Origin: Zoogloeaceae bacterium
GTDB lineage: Bacteria; Pseudomonadota; Gammaproteobacteria; Burkholderiales; Rhodocyclaceae
Assembly: GCA_031276915.1 (NCBI GenBank)
Contig: JAISME010000169.1
Coordinates: forward strand, 1 to 33,858
Length of the DNA: 33,858 nt
Direction: 5' to 3'
Shown piece by piece: positions 18,629-31,396 of this stretch. The position numbers and the translations under genes were made by a program. The stretch's first letter is position 1; the number at the start of each line of letters is the position of its first letter. The notes under the pieces are model-generated. The model was not told where the DNA came from. It was given only the letters and a program-made list of their open reading frames with translations, and ran no database searches.

Positions 18629-19306
18629 ATGGATATCCTGATCGTAGACGACGAGCCCGCCATTGCGGATGTCCTGGCATACGCCCTGTCCTCGGAGGGG
18701 TTCGGGACGGAAATCTGCGCGCTGGGAAGCGAGGCGCTTGCCCGTCTGGCGGACCGCCGTTATGCCCTGGTGATCCTGGATGTGGGTATGCCGGACATGA
18801 GCGGCTTCGACATCTGCCGCGCCCTGCGGCGGCAGTCGGATGTGCCGGTGATCTTTCTCACCGCGCGTACCGAGGAGGTCGATCGCATCGTCGGGCTGGA
18901 GCTCGGCGCGGATGATTACGTGGCGAAGCCCTTCAGCCCGCGTGAACTGGTCTCGCGTGTCCGCGCCATCCTGCGCCGGACAGGCGCGCGTGAAAGCTCC
19001 CCCGCCGCCACCAAGCCGGCATCCGTCTTTCGGGTTGACAAGGAAGGTTTGCGCATCGCCTGCAAGGACCGGTGGCTGAATCTTACCCGCTACGAATATC
19101 TGCTTCTCGCCTGCCTGCTCGAACACCCAGGCCGCGTCTGGAGCCGCGCCGCGCTCATGGACAATGTCTGGCGGAATGCGGAGGAAACCGAGGAACGCAC
19201 GGTAGACACCCATATCAAAACCCTGCGCGCCAAGCTCCGCCCCCATCTGCCGGGACGTGACCCCATCATCACCCATCGTGGCCTAGGCTACAGCATCGAT
19301 CCGTGA
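18629..19306 (+). CDS. OmpR/PhoB-family response regulator
   Basis: Receiver domain (MDILIVDDEPAIADVL, VILDVGMPDMSGFDIC, KPFSPRELVSRV) and winged-helix output domain (ERTVDTHIKTLRAKL). Confidence 0.93.
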   Translation: MDILIVDDEPAIADVLAYALSSEGFGTEICALGSEALARLADRRYALVILDVGMPDMSGFDICRALRRQSDVPVIFLTARTEEVDRIVGLELGADDYVAKPFSPRELVSRVRAILRRTGARESSPAATKPASVFRVDKEGLRIACKDRWLNLTRYEYLLLACLLEHPGRVWSRAALMDNVWRNAEETEERTVDTHIKTLRAKLRPHLPGRDPIITHRGLGYSIDP

Positions 19307-19444
19307 CTATTACGAACGCATTTTCCCGGTAATTCCGTCGAACGGTTGGGATTGCGGGAAAGGACAGCGGAAAACCAGGTCGACCGTGGTCGATGGACAA
19401 GATTTCGGATGCCGGCGCATGGCTGTCGCCACAATAGCCCATTG

Positions 19445-19477
19445 TCAAAAAAACAGGCGGCACACAAGCCGCCTGTT
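19445..19477 (-). terminator. Rho-independent terminator of the atp operon
   Basis: Minus strand AACAGGCGGC-ttgtgt-GCCGCCTGTT followed by a T-rich run (TTTTTTGACAAT). Confidence 0.85.
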
Positions 19478-19496
19478 CTGATATGGCTGGAAACGA

Positions 19497-19919
19497 TCAA
19501 TGCACCTGGTTTTTCAGCTTTTTGATCGCTTGCAACTGCGCGTTCAACTGAGCCAGTTCAGCTTCAGCGGCAACGAAGTTCATTTCGTCGCCCGAGCGCC
19601 TGGAAAGTGTTTCTTCGGCGCGTTTTTTGGCCTCCAGCACCTTGGCCTCATCCAGTTCCGCCGCGCGGAGCGCGGTATCGGCAAGTACCGTAATCATGTG
19701 GGGCTGGACTTCCAGCATCCCACCGGAAACATAGAGCGTTTCAAACTTGCCGCCAGATTTCAGGCGGATCGTGCCGGGCTTGATGCGGGTCAACAGCGGC
19801 GTATGGTTGGGCAGAATACCCAACTCGCCCACTTCGCCCGGGAATACCGCGAACTCGACAAGACCGGAGAAAATCGCTTCTTCGGCACTTACCACGTCCA
19901 CGTGAATGGTCATTGCCAT
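19497..19919 (-). CDS. atpC: F0F1 ATP synthase subunit epsilon
   Basis: [49 protein letters not shown]. Confidence 0.97.
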   Translation of the reverse strand: MAMTIHVDVVSAEEAIFSGLVEFAVFPGEVGELGILPNHTPLLTRIKPGTIRLKSGGKFETLYVSGGMLEVQPHMITVLADTALRAAELDEAKVLEAKKRAEETLSRRSGDEMNFVAAEAELAQLNAQLQAIKKLKNQVH

Positions 19920-19948
19920 GACGGGCTTCCTCTCTCAAATCCCAGCAT

Positions 19949-21367
<1,419 letters not shown>

Positions 21368-21380
21368 TCATCAAAAAAAC

Positions 21381-22241
21381 TCAAACCGCCGCCGCGCCGC
21401 CGACGATTTCGGACAATTCCTTGGTGATCGCCGCCTGACGCGCCTTGTTGTAGACCAGCTTCAGTTCGCCGATCACGTTCCTGGCGTTGTCGGAAGCCGA
21501 TTTCATGGCCACCATACGCGCCGATTGCTCGGAAGCCATGTTTTCCGCCACAGCTTGGTAGATCAGCGCCTCCACATAGCGCACCAGCAGATTGTCGATC
21601 ACGGACTTGGCGTCCGGTTCATAGACGTAATCCCACTTGGACTTGTTTGCGCCGACCTCCTCGCCGGACAGGGGAAGCAGTTGCTCGATCACCGGTTCCT
21701 GCTTCATCGTATTGATGAAACGGGTATAGGCGATGTGCACGGCATCCAGTTCGCCATTGCGAAATGCGTCCAGCAGAACCTTGATCGGACCGATCAACTT
21801 TTCCAGGCGTGGCATATCACCCAAGGCGATCACCTGCGAAACGATGTTCGCGCCCGCACGCTGCATGAACCCCAGTCCCTTGTTGCCGATGCAGGAAACG
21901 GAAAGCCGGATCCCATCCGCGTCCCATTCCTTCATCCGGAACAGCACCTGGCGCAGCACATTGCTGTTGAGGCCACCACACAAGCCCTTGTCGGAAGTAA
22001 TCACGATGAGGCCAACACTCCTGACCTCACGCCGCGACAGAAAAGGATGGCGGTATTCTGTCAACGCATGGGAGAGATTGGCCGCCACGCGCCGGATTTT
22101 TTCGCCATAGGGGCGAGCGGCCCGCATCCGGTCCTGCGCCTTGCGCATCTTGGATGCGGCCACCATCTCCATGGCTTTGGTGATCTTGCGCGTATTTTCT
22201 ACGCTCCTGATCTTGTTGCGAATTTCCTTGCCACTCGGCAT
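21381..22241 (-). CDS. atpG: F0F1 ATP synthase subunit gamma
   Basis: '[36 protein letters not shown]'. Confidence 0.98.
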   Translation of the reverse strand: MPSGKEIRNKIRSVENTRKITKAMEMVAASKMRKAQDRMRAARPYGEKIRRVAANLSHALTEYRHPFLSRREVRSVGLIVITSDKGLCGGLNSNVLRQVLFRMKEWDADGIRLSVSCIGNKGLGFMQRAGANIVSQVIALGDMPRLEKLIGPIKVLLDAFRNGELDAVHIAYTRFINTMKQEPVIEQLLPLSGEEVGANKSKWDYVYEPDAKSVIDNLLVRYVEALIYQAVAENMASEQSARMVAMKSASDNARNVIGELKLVYNKARQAAITKELSEIVGGAAAV

Positions 22242-22256
22242 GGCGCTCTCCTGTTC

Positions 22257-23795
22257 TCAGACCCAGGTTTTCTTGAAGTCCGTAATGGCGGCGGCCAGTT
22301 TTTGCTCGCCGTCGGCATCCAGTTCCTTGGTCGACTCCACCTTGTCCAGGACATCGGCAACGTTCTGCCGCAGGTAGGCCAGCAGGGAGCGCTCGAATTC
22401 CAGGGCACGCTTTACTTCCACATCTTCGCAAAACCCCTTTTCCGCCGCGAAAAGAGTCACGGCCATTTCGGAAACACTCATGGGCGCGTACTGCGGCTGC
22501 TTCATCAATTCGGTCACCATGCGCCCGTGCTCCAACTGCTTTCGCGTTGCCTCGTCCAGGTCGGAAGCAAATTGAGCGAACGCGGCCAGCTCTCGGTATT
22601 GCGCCAGCGCCAAACGCACACCACCACCCAGTTTCTTGATGACCTTGGTTTGCGCCGCCCCTCCCACGCGGGAGACGGAAATCCCGGCGTTGATGGCAGG
22701 ACGGATGCCCGCGTTGAAGAGATCGGTTTCCAGGAAGATTTGACCGTCGGTAATGGAAATCACGTTTGTCGGCACGAAAGCGGAAACATCGCCGGCCTGG
22801 GTTTCGATCACCGGCAGCGCAGTCAAGGATCCGGTCTTGCCCTTTACTTCGCCGTTGGTGAAACGCTCCACCCATTCCTCGGAAACGCGAGCGGCGCGCT
22901 CCAGCAGGCGGGAATGCAAATAAAATACATCTCCGGGATAGGCTTCACGGCCCGGCGGACGCCGCAACAGCAAGGAAACCTGACGATAGGCCCAGGCCTG
23001 TTTGGTAAGGTCGTCGTAGATGATGAGGGCATCCTCGCCGCGGTCGCGGAAATATTCGCCCATCGTGCAGCCGGAATACGGCGCGATGTATTGCAGCGCC
23101 GCGGTTTCGGAAGCGGATGCCGCCACCACGATGGTGTATTCCAGCGCGCCATGTTCTTCGAGCTTGCGCACCACGTTGGCAATGGTCGAGGCTTTCTGGC
23201 CCACTGCCACGTAGATGCATTTCACCCCCGCGCCTTTCTGGTTGATGATGGTGTCTATGGCGATGGCGGTCTTGCCGGTCTGACGGTCACCGATGATGAG
23301 CTCGCGCTGGCCACGACCGATCGGCACCATCGCGTCGATGGATTTCAGACCGGTCTGCACTGGCTGGGAAACGGATTTCCGCCAGATCACGCCAGGCGCG
23401 ACCTTTTCGATCTTGTCGGTGTGCTTGTTATGGAGCGGTCCCTTGCCGTCGATGGGGTGGCCGAGTGAATTCACCACGCGGCCCAGGAGTTCCGGTCCAA
23501 CCGGAACCTCCAGGATACGCCCCGTGCATTTGACGGGATCACCCTCGGAAATGTGCTCGTATTCACCCAGAACAACGGCTCCGACGGAGTCGCGCTCGAG
23601 GTTCAACGCCATCCCGAAGGTGTTGTCCGGAAATTCCAGCATTTCGCCTTGCATGACGTCTTGCAACCCGTGGATGCGGCAGATGCCGTCGGTCACGGAA
23701 ACAACGGTACCCTGCGTGCGGGTTTGCGCGCCCACCTCAAGGTTCTGGATTTTGCTTTTAATCAGTTCGCTGATCTCGGACGGATTCAACTGCAT
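22257..23795 (-). CDS. atpA: F0F1 ATP synthase subunit alpha
   Basis: '[21 protein letters not shown]', '[28 protein letters not shown]'. Confidence 0.99.
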   Translation of the reverse strand: MQLNPSEISELIKSKIQNLEVGAQTRTQGTVVSVTDGICRIHGLQDVMQGEMLEFPDNTFGMALNLERDSVGAVVLGEYEHISEGDPVKCTGRILEVPVGPELLGRVVNSLGHPIDGKGPLHNKHTDKIEKVAPGVIWRKSVSQPVQTGLKSIDAMVPIGRGQRELIIGDRQTGKTAIAIDTIINQKGAGVKCIYVAVGQKASTIANVVRKLEEHGALEYTIVVAASASETAALQYIAPYSGCTMGEYFRDRGEDALIIYDDLTKQAWAYRQVSLLLRRPPGREAYPGDVFYLHSRLLERAARVSEEWVERFTNGEVKGKTGSLTALPVIETQAGDVSAFVPTNVISITDGQIFLETDLFNAGIRPAINAGISVSRVGGAAQTKVIKKLGGGVRLALAQYRELAAFAQFASDLDEATRKQLEHGRMVTELMKQPQYAPMSVSEMAVTLFAAEKGFCEDVEVKRALEFERSLLAYLRQNVADVLDKVESTKELDADGEQKLAAAITDFKKTWV

Positions 23796-23804
23796 TTAAC
23801 TCTC

Positions 23805-24338
23805 CTAGTTCTTGAGGGCGGCGGCCATTGCATCGAGCTTGCCGCGCACGGAAGCATCCAGCACCTGATCGCCGACCGCCACGCGCACGCCGCCGATCAA
23901 TCCGGCATCCACTACCACCCTGGGCGTGAGCCGGGTTTTGAAATGCGCTTCCAGTTGGGGAACGAGCGCTTCGAGGTTGGCCTTGGAAAGCGGAAAGGCG
24001 GTTTCCACCAGGGCTTCCCGGATACCTTCCGCATCCGACTTCTGCGCGTCGAACAGCGTCGCGATTTCCGGCAGCAACGCGAGGCGCTCGTTTTCCGCCA
24101 GAACGCGGATGAAATTGCCAAGGGTGACGTCATTATCGCCGGCAAGCGAAGTGAAAAGCTGCACCAGCGTATCGACCGAACGCCTGGGATCGCCGATGAT
24201 TTCGGCCATTTCCGCGTCCTGGGCAATCAGGGCCAGGCGATGCAGACGCGCCGACCAGACGTCCAGCGCCCCGGACTCCCTGGCCGCACGGAACACGGCC
24301 TCGGCATATGGACGGGCAATGGTGACGGTTTCAGACAT
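23805..24338 (-). CDS. atpH: F0F1 ATP synthase subunit delta
   Basis: 'MSETVTIARPYAEAVFRAARESGALDVWSARLHRLA'; position in operon. Confidence 0.97.
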   Translation of the reverse strand: MSETVTIARPYAEAVFRAARESGALDVWSARLHRLALIAQDAEMAEIIGDPRRSVDTLVQLFTSLAGDNDVTLGNFIRVLAENERLALLPEIATLFDAQKSDAEGIREALVETAFPLSKANLEALVPQLEAHFKTRLTPRVVVDAGLIGGVRVAVGDQVLDASVRGKLDAMAAALKN

Positions 24339-24343
24339 ATGCG

Positions 24344-24814
24344 TTACAGATCCTGTTTGATTGCGGACAGGAGATCGGCATGGACCTTGGCGTTGATCTC
24401 GCGGCGCAGGATTTTCTCCGCGCCGGCCACCGCCAGCGCCGCGACCTGATCGCGCAGGGCTTCCCTGGCGCGCAGGATTTCCTGCTCGGCTTCCGCCTTG
24501 CCGCCCGCGACAATGCGGTCGGCCTCGACCTTCGCCTGCGTCTTGGCTTCCTCGACGATCTGGGCCGCGCGTCTTTCCGCTTGGGCGAGAACCTCCGCCG
24601 ATTTTTCCTTGCCTTCGCGCAAGGCCTCCACAGAACGCCTGGTCGCAAGCTCCAGATCATGCCTGCCACGCTCGGCGGCGGCCAGACCATCCGCTACTTT
24701 TTTCGCGCGCTCATCCAGCGCCTTCACGATGGGTGGCCATACGAACTTCATCGTAAACCACGCCAGAATGAAGAACACAACGAGCTGCGCGTACAGCGTC
24801 GAGTTCAAATTCAC
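24344..24814 (-). CDS. atpF: F0F1 ATP synthase subunit B
   Basis: '[50 protein letters not shown]'. Confidence 0.97.
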   Translation of the reverse strand: MNLNSTLYAQLVVFFILAWFTMKFVWPPIVKALDERAKKVADGLAAAERGRHDLELATRRSVEALREGKEKSAEVLAQAERRAAQIVEEAKTQAKVEADRIVAGGKAEAEQEILRAREALRDQVAALAVAGAEKILRREINAKVHADLLSAIKQDL

Positions 24815-24851
24815 GGTTCCAGTCCTTTATGAAAAGGTTGCCGAAAGCCGC

Positions 24852-25106
<255 letters not shown>

Positions 25107-25140
25107 TTAGTGGTTAAAAATGGACAGCAAAAAAACAGGG

Positions 25141-26022
25141 TCAGTGCGATTCATGCGCCTGACCGACATACACGAGCGTCAGCATCATGAAGATGAAGGC
25201 CTGCAGCGTGATGATCAAAATGTGGAAAACAGCCCAGATGGAACCGGCAACGACCTGCCCGATCCACAGGAGCGGCCCGGAAACACCGCCGCCTGTCGTC
25301 CAGGCGGCGCCCATGAGAGCGATCAGCATGAAAACGATTTCCCCGGCATACATGTTGCCGAACAACCGCATCCCGTGCGAGAGGGTCTTGGCGGCGAATT
25401 CGATCAACTGCATCAGGAAATTGATGGGTGCCAGAAGCGGATGCTTGCCGAACGGGGCGGAGAAAAGCTCATGCACCCAGCCACCGATGCCCTTGATCTT
25501 GACGTTATACCAGAGGCAAACCAGCAGAACGCCGATCGACATTCCCAGTGTTGCGTTGAGGTCCGCCGTCGGCACCACGCGCATGTAGGCATGGCGCGGG
25601 TCGCCGCCCGCCGCGCCGAAGACGCCCTCCCAGAGACGCGGCAGGAGATCAACGGGCAGGAGGTCCATGGCGTTCATCAGGAAAATCCAGATGAACACGG
25701 TAAGCGCGAGTGGCGCGACGAAACGGCGCGATTCCTCGGGATGGATCAGATCCTTGGCCTGGTTGGAAACGAGCTCCACCAGAATTTCGACGGCGGCCTG
25801 GAACCGCCCCGGCACGCCCGGAGTCGCCTTCCGTGCGGCGCGATGAAGGATGAAAACGGTGAGAAGCCCCAGAAGCAGGGAATAGAAAAGTGTATCGAAA
25901 TTGAGAATGGAAAACTGGACGATGGATTCTTGCGCGTGACCGGTGCTGTTCAGGTGGGTCAGATGGTGGACGATGTACTCGCCTGCCGTGGGACCATGTT
26001 CTGTGATGGCTTCTGTACTCAT
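25141..26022 (-). CDS. atpB: F0F1 ATP synthase subunit A
   Basis: '[19 protein letters not shown]', '[20 protein letters not shown]'. Confidence 0.98.
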   Translation of the reverse strand: MSTEAITEHGPTAGEYIVHHLTHLNSTGHAQESIVQFSILNFDTLFYSLLLGLLTVFILHRAARKATPGVPGRFQAAVEILVELVSNQAKDLIHPEESRRFVAPLALTVFIWIFLMNAMDLLPVDLLPRLWEGVFGAAGGDPRHAYMRVVPTADLNATLGMSIGVLLVCLWYNVKIKGIGGWVHELFSAPFGKHPLLAPINFLMQLIEFAAKTLSHGMRLFGNMYAGEIVFMLIALMGAAWTTGGGVSGPLLWIGQVVAGSIWAVFHILIITLQAFIFMMLTLVYVGQAHESH

Positions 26023-26023
26023 G

Positions 26024-26365
26024 TCAGGGCTTCTTCCAAAACGCTAAAAAACTTGCTTGCAGGACAACCAGCAGACTGAGCAAGAAGGTTGGCCAATGCA
26101 GGTCCGGGTACAGCTTGACCGCGACGGACAAAAGACCGGCGGTAGCGGCGATCTTGACCAGTTCACCGGCGAGAAACTTCACCGCCGACATGCCGCCGGG
26201 ACGCCTTGCCGACACCTGGAGCCGCCATGCGAACCAGAAATTCGGCAATACTGCCGCCAAACCCGCCAGTCCCGCCGAAACCGCGCCGCGCATGCCAACG
26301 ATCAGGCCGGCCAGAACCACCAGCGACAGGACCGCCCCCCACTGAAAAAGAACCGCCTTGCGCAT
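26024..26365 (-). CDS. atpI: ATP synthase subunit I
   Basis: Short 4-TM protein at the head of the atp operon ('[16 protein letters not shown]'). Confidence 0.85.
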   Translation of the reverse strand: MRKAVLFQWGAVLSLVVLAGLIVGMRGAVSAGLAGLAAVLPNFWFAWRLQVSARRPGGMSAVKFLAGELVKIAATAGLLSVAVKLYPDLHWPTFLLSLLVVLQASFLAFWKKP

Positions 26366-26795
26366 TACCGGTCACCGCATGCAAAGTCGGAGAATAATAG
26401 CGAGGAAAGCCTCTTCCCGTCAAACAGAAAAGTGTTGTGCGCCGCGAGGAGCGCATGGGCAGTCGAGCGTGAATGCAAAAGGCATTGAGCGCATGGTCAT
26501 CAATGGGGAGCATTCCGCCTGGACAGGGTGGTCCGGGTCTTTGCCGGCTCAATCGCTTTCCGGCAATACATCTCGCCAACAATGGATGGGCCGGCAGGTT
26601 TCCCGTCCCCTGATGCGGCCGCCTGATGGGTTTCCGGAAAGGCGGGACATGGATCCGGCACAGTCCGAGGATATTTTGTATCCTTTTGATTAAATTGAAT
26701 TTTTATACAAATCCGGTTGCAGGCACATCCGCGTCGCGCGTTCGTGGATGATAGAATTCCACCTTTCTTCGATCCCAGTCTGTTTCCCTGTACGC

Positions 26796-29700
26796 ATGAC
26801 CGTTCCTGCTTTCGTTCATCTTCGCGTCCACAGCGAGTTTTCCCTGGCCGACGGCATCCTGCGGGTGGGAGATGGCAAGGGAAATCCCGGAGACGCGGTG
26901 AAACGCGCGGTGGAGGACGGCATGCCGGCGCTGGCGCTCACCGACCTGATGAATGTCTTCGGTCTCCTGAAGTTTTACTTGGGCGCGCGCGGAAAAGGCG
27001 TGAAGCCTGTTGCCGGAGCGGATTGCTGGATCACGACAGAGGCGCGGACGGGCGCCATGCGCCTGCCGGATGTCCTTCCGGAACCGCGCCGTCTCCTTCT
27101 GCTCGTCAGGAATCATGACGGGTATCTGCAACTTTCGGAACTGCTGACCCGCGCCTACACCGTGCCCGATCGCCTGGAAAGGGCCGAAATCCGTCGCGCC
27201 TGGTTTGCCGAGACCGGATGCGATGGTCTCATCGCGCTCTCCGGCGCGAGGACAGGCGATGTCGGCGACGCCCTGTTGACGGGAAATTACCAGTTGGCGA
27301 AAGCGCGCGCGGAAGCCTGGGCTGCGCTTTTCCCCGGCGCCTATTACCTGGAAATCCAGCGGTACGGCCAGCCGGACGCCGAAACCCTGGTCGAGGCGAC
27401 GCTCGAACTGGCCGCGGAACTCGGATTGCCGGTGGTGGCGACCCACCCCGTCCAGTTCCTGGATCAAGAGGATTTCCGCGCCCACGAAGCCAAGGTGTGC
27501 ATCGCGGAAGGATATACCCTGGGCGACACCCGGCGGCCACGCCGGTTTACCGAGGAGCAATATTTCAAGCGCACGGAGGAAATGGTCGCGCTTTTCGCCG
27601 ATGTGCCGGAAGCGCTGGAAAATTCCGTGGAAATCGCCCGGCGCTGCAATCTGGAACTGACGCTCGGCAAGAACTTCCTGCCGCAGTTCCCCACGCCCGA
27701 GGGGGTAAGCCTAGAGGAATACCTGACCGGGCAGGCCCGGACGGGACTGGAAAACCGCCTCGTCCAGCTTTTCCCGAACCCGGAAGAGCGTGTCCGCCGC
27801 CGCCCGGAATATGACTCCAGACTGAAAACCGAACTTGAAACCATCATCCAGATGGGGTTTGCCGGTTACTTCCTCATCGTGGCGGACTTCATCAACTGGG
27901 GCAAGAACAACGGTGTGCCGGTGGGGCCGGGACGTGGTTCCGGGGCAGGGTCGCTGGTAGCCTACAGCATCGGCATCACCGATCTTGATCCGCTGCAATA
28001 CGCGCTCCTGTTCGAGCGCTTCCTGGACCCGGAGCGGGTATCCATGCCCGACTTCGACATCGATTTCTGCCAGGACAACCGCCACCGCGTCATTGAATAC
28101 GTGCGCGCCCGCTACGGCGCGGACGCCGTTTCGCAGATCGCCACTTTCGGCACCATGTCCTCCCGGCTGGTGATTCGCGATGTAGGCCGTGTGCTGGATC
28201 TCCCCTATACGCTCTGCGACAGGCTTTCCAAGCTGATTCCCGTCGTCCAGAACAAGCCGTTGCCGCTTGCCGCCGCCCTGGCGGAAGAGCCGCTCCTGAA
28301 AGCCATGATGGAAGACGAACAGGATGGCGAGGCCGTCCGCGAGCTCTTCCACCTCGCCCTGCGCCTCGAGGACCTGACTCGCAATGTCGGCATGCACGCG
28401 GGCGGCGTCCTTATCGCGCCCGGACGCATCGCCGATTTTTGCCCCATCTACCAGGCCACCGGCAGTGACGCCGCGCCGGTTTCCCAGTTCGACAAAGACG
28501 ATGTGGAAAAGATCGGCCTTGTGAAATTCGATTTCCTGGGCCTCAGGAACCTCACCATCATCAAGCTCGCGCTCGATTACGTGGAACGGCTGACCGGCGA
28601 ACGCCCCGATCTGGCAGCCCTGGGCTTCGACGACCCGGAAACCTATCGCATTCTGAAGGAAGCCAATACCACGGCCATCTTCCAGCTTGAATCGGAGGGC
28701 ATGAAGAATCTCCTGAAAAAACTCGCGCCCGACCGTTTCGAGGACATCATCGCCGTTCTCGCGCTCTACCGACCCGGTCCACTTGGTTCCGGCATGGTGG
28801 ACGATTTCATCCTGCGCAAGAAAGGACTGCAAAGGATCGACTATTTCCATCCCGACCTGGAGGAAAGCCTGGCGCCGACCTACGGTGTCATCGTCTATCA
28901 GGAACAGGTGATGCAGATTTCCCAGATCATCGGCGGCTATACCCTGGGCAGGGCCGACCTCCTGCGACGCGCGATGGGAAAGAAGAAACCGGAAGAAATG
29001 GCCAGGCACCGCGAGACCATTGCCGAGGGCGCGCAGGAAAAGGGATACAACCCGAAGCTCGCCGAACAACTGTTCGACTTGATGACGAAGTTCGCGGAAT
29101 ACGGTTTCAACAAGTCCCATACCGCCGCCTACGCCGTCGTCACCTACCAGACCGCCTGGCTGAAGGCGCACCACTGCGCCGCCTTCATGGCCGCGACCCT
29201 TTCCTCGGACATGGACAACACCGACGCCGTCAAGGTGTTCCACGACGACGCCCGCGCCAACGGCATCGTCATCCCTGGACCGGACGTCAACGCTTCCGCC
29301 TACCGTTTCGAGCCGGTTGACGCGAAAACCATCCGCTACGGACTGGGCGCCGTCAAGGGAACCGGCGAGCAGGCGGTCAACCTGATTCTCAAGGCGCGGG
29401 AAAAGGGCGGCCCCTTCAGGGACCTGTTCGATTTCTGTGCCCGGATGGACAAGCGGCAGGTCAATCGCCGCACCATCGAGGCACTCGTCAAGGCGGGCGC
29501 GTTCGACAGCATCGACGCCGATCGCGGCAAACTCCTCGCTTCCGTCGGGCTGGCGATGGACGCGGCGGAACAGGCGGAAAGAAACGCCTTGCAGGTCAGC
29601 CTTTTCGATTCCGGCGAGGACGCCGGGCACGCGCCGCAATACGTCAAGGCCAAGCCCTGGGACGAACGGGAGAAACTGGCTTGCGAAAAGGAAGCCCTGG

Positions 29701-30284
29701 GATTTTTCTTTTCCGGTCATCCATTCCAGAGTTTCGCGCCGGAGCTTGCGCGCTTCGTCCGGCGGCGACTGGACCGGCTGGAAGCCTCGAAGGAGCCGGT
29801 CCTGCTCGCCGGCATCGTCGCCGGCGTGCGCACGCAGATGACCCGGCGCGGCAAAATGCTGTTCGTGCAACTGGACGACGGCGGCGCAATGGTGGAGGTC
29901 TCCGTCTTCAACGAACTTTTCGAGGCCGGGCGCGGCAAGATCCGGACGGACGAACTGCTGCTGGTCGAAGGCAAGGTGAGTTTCGACGAATATTCCGGCA
30001 GCAATCGCGTGGTCGCCGAAGCGCTTCTCACCCTGGGCGAGGCGCGCGCGCGTTTTGCCCGCAGCCTGAAACTGACGATGAACGGACAATCCGACGCTGC
30101 TCGCCTGAAAACCCTGCTCGCTCCCTATCCCGGCGTCGCTCCGGTGTGTGTCGCCTACCGCAATGCCCATGCCTGTTGCGAACTCATTCTGGGCGCGGAA
30201 TATCGCGTCAGCCTGGAAACCGAGCTTCTGGAAAGCCTGCGCGCCTGGCTAAAGCCGGAAAACGTGGAAATCCTGTACGCCTGA
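26796..30284 (+). CDS. dnaE: DNA polymerase III subunit alpha
   Basis: PHP domain (FVHLRVHSEFSLADG), polymerase core ('VGPGRGSGAGSLVAYSIGITDLDPLQYALLFERFLDPERVSMPDFDIDF'), OB-fold C-terminus. Confidence 0.98.
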   Translation: MTVPAFVHLRVHSEFSLADGILRVGDGKGNPGDAVKRAVEDGMPALALTDLMNVFGLLKFYLGARGKGVKPVAGADCWITTEARTGAMRLPDVLPEPRRLLLLVRNHDGYLQLSELLTRAYTVPDRLERAEIRRAWFAETGCDGLIALSGARTGDVGDALLTGNYQLAKARAEAWAALFPGAYYLEIQRYGQPDAETLVEATLELAAELGLPVVATHPVQFLDQEDFRAHEAKVCIAEGYTLGDTRRPRRFTEEQYFKRTEEMVALFADVPEALENSVEIARRCNLELTLGKNFLPQFPTPEGVSLEEYLTGQARTGLENRLVQLFPNPEERVRRRPEYDSRLKTELETIIQMGFAGYFLIVADFINWGKNNGVPVGPGRGSGAGSLVAYSIGITDLDPLQYALLFERFLDPERVSMPDFDIDFCQDNRHRVIEYVRARYGADAVSQIATFGTMSSRLVIRDVGRVLDLPYTLCDRLSKLIPVVQNKPLPLAAALAEEPLLKAMMEDEQDGEAVRELFHLALRLEDLTRNVGMHAGGVLIAPGRIADFCPIYQATGSDAAPVSQFDKDDVEKIGLVKFDFLGLRNLTIIKLALDYVERLTGERPDLAALGFDDPETYRILKEANTTAIFQLESEGMKNLLKKLAPDRFEDIIAVLALYRPGPLGSGMVDDFILRKKGLQRIDYFHPDLEESLAPTYGVIVYQEQVMQISQIIGGYTLGRADLLRRAMGKKKPEEMARHRETIAEGAQEKGYNPKLAEQLFDLMTKFAEYGFNKSHTAAYAVVTYQTAWLKAHHCAAFMAATLSSDMDNTDAVKVFHDDARANGIVIPGPDVNASAYRFEPVDAKTIRYGLGAVKGTGEQAVNLILKAREKGGPFRDLFDFCARMDKRQVNRRTIEALVKAGAFDSIDADRGKLLASVGLAMDAAEQAERNALQVSLFDSGEDAGHAPQYVKAKPWDEREKLACEKEALGFFFSGHPFQSFAPELARFVRRRLDRLEASKEPVLLAGIVAGVRTQMTRRGKMLFVQLDDGGAMVEVSVFNELFEAGRGKIRTDELLLVEGKVSFDEYSGSNRVVAEALLTLGEARARFARSLKLTMNGQSDAARLKTLLAPYPGVAPVCVAYRNAHACCELILGAEYRVSLETELLESLRAWLKPENVEILYA

Positions 30285-31396
30285 TGCTCGAGACCGCGCG
30301 TTCCCAAGGCGACATCCTGCAACTCTGCCACGGCTACAGCGCGCCCTTTCTGGATTGCGCGCGGCAATATGCCCGCCTTTTCCGGGGGACCCCGCGCAAG
30401 GTGGTGACGGTCTATCTCACGGGCGCGCCGGATGAACGGGTGACGCGGGAATCGGCCTCGGACGCGGTCGTCTTCCTCGATTACACCAGCGCCGCGATTC
30501 GTGGCCTCAAGCTTGCCGCCATCCGCGATGTGCGCCGTATCGTCGCCGGGCGCGATTTCAGCCTCTGCATCGCGCATCGTTTCAAATCCGTGCATGTGGC
30601 GCTCCTCGCCACCGATTTGCCGGTGATCGGCGTGCATCACGCGTTCGGCGATTACCAACGGCTCTCCCGGAGACTTTTCGCCAATATTTTCCGCGCGCGG
30701 CTGCGACTTCTTGGCGTTTCCGACGCCGTCCGCGACGACCTGCGCGCCGCGCTGCCCGCCTGGACCGCTGGTCGCATCACCACCCTTTACAACCGCATCG
30801 ACCGCGCCGGGACCGAGGCCGCACTGTTCTCCCGCACCGCCGCCCGCGCCGCGCTCGGCCTTCCGCCCGATACCTGGATCGTCGGCAACGTTGGCCGTCT
30901 GCATCCGGACAAGGACCAGTCCACGCTGATCCGCGCCTTCGCCCTGGCCCTGCCCCAACTGCCACCGGGAAGCCTGCTGGCCATCATGGGGAGTGGGCGA
31001 CTGGAAAAAACGCTGAAAACGCTGGCCGCCGAACTGGGTATCCGGGATGTCGTGCGTTTCCTGGGACAAGTGGCGGAAGGTCGCCGCTACTTCCGGGCTT
31101 TCGACGCGTTCGCGCTTTCCTCCGACCGGGAACCGTTCGGCATGGTGCTGCTGGAAGCCCTGGCCGCCGGCCTGCCGGTCATCTGTGGTGATTGTGGCGG
31201 CAGCCGCGAAGTGGTGGAGGGAGTGGGCGCGCTCTTTCCTCCCGGTGATGCCGGGGCGCTGGCGCGGTGCCTGGTGCACGCCGCGGAGCCACCGCCGCCC
31301 GACTACCCGGCGCGCGCGGCGGAATGCCTGGACCAGCGGTTTTCCGATGCGGCGGCGGCAGCGCGCTTTTGGCGCTTCATGGAGGAAAGCGCGTGA
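30284..31396 (+). CDS. Glycosyltransferase family 4-like protein
   Basis: 'IVGNVGRLHPDKDQSTLIRAFALALPQLPPGSLLAIMGSGRLE', 'SSDREPFGMVLLEALAAGLPVICGDCGGSREVV'; start codon overlaps the dnaE stop (TGATG). Confidence 0.9.
   Translation: MLETARSQGDILQLCHGYSAPFLDCARQYARLFRGTPRKVVTVYLTGAPDERVTRESASDAVVFLDYTSAAIRGLKLAAIRDVRRIVAGRDFSLCIAHRFKSVHVALLATDLPVIGVHHAFGDYQRLSRRLFANIFRARLRLLGVSDAVRDDLRAALPAWTAGRITTLYNRIDRAGTEAALFSRTAARAALGLPPDTWIVGNVGRLHPDKDQSTLIRAFALALPQLPPGSLLAIMGSGRLEKTLKTLAAELGIRDVVRFLGQVAEGRRYFRAFDAFALSSDREPFGMVLLEALAAGLPVICGDCGGSREVVEGVGALFPPGDAGALARCLVHAAEPPPPDYPARAAECLDQRFSDAAAAARFWRFMEESA

Noticed and set aside
26380-26750. Possible gene in the atpI-dnaE divergent spacer
   Set aside because: ORFs 26358-26693 and 26163-26582 lack RBS and recognisable sequence; more likely regulatory spacer.
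27711-30170. 819-aa ORF antisense to dnaE
   Set aside because: Shadow ORF; dnaE frame is unequivocal.
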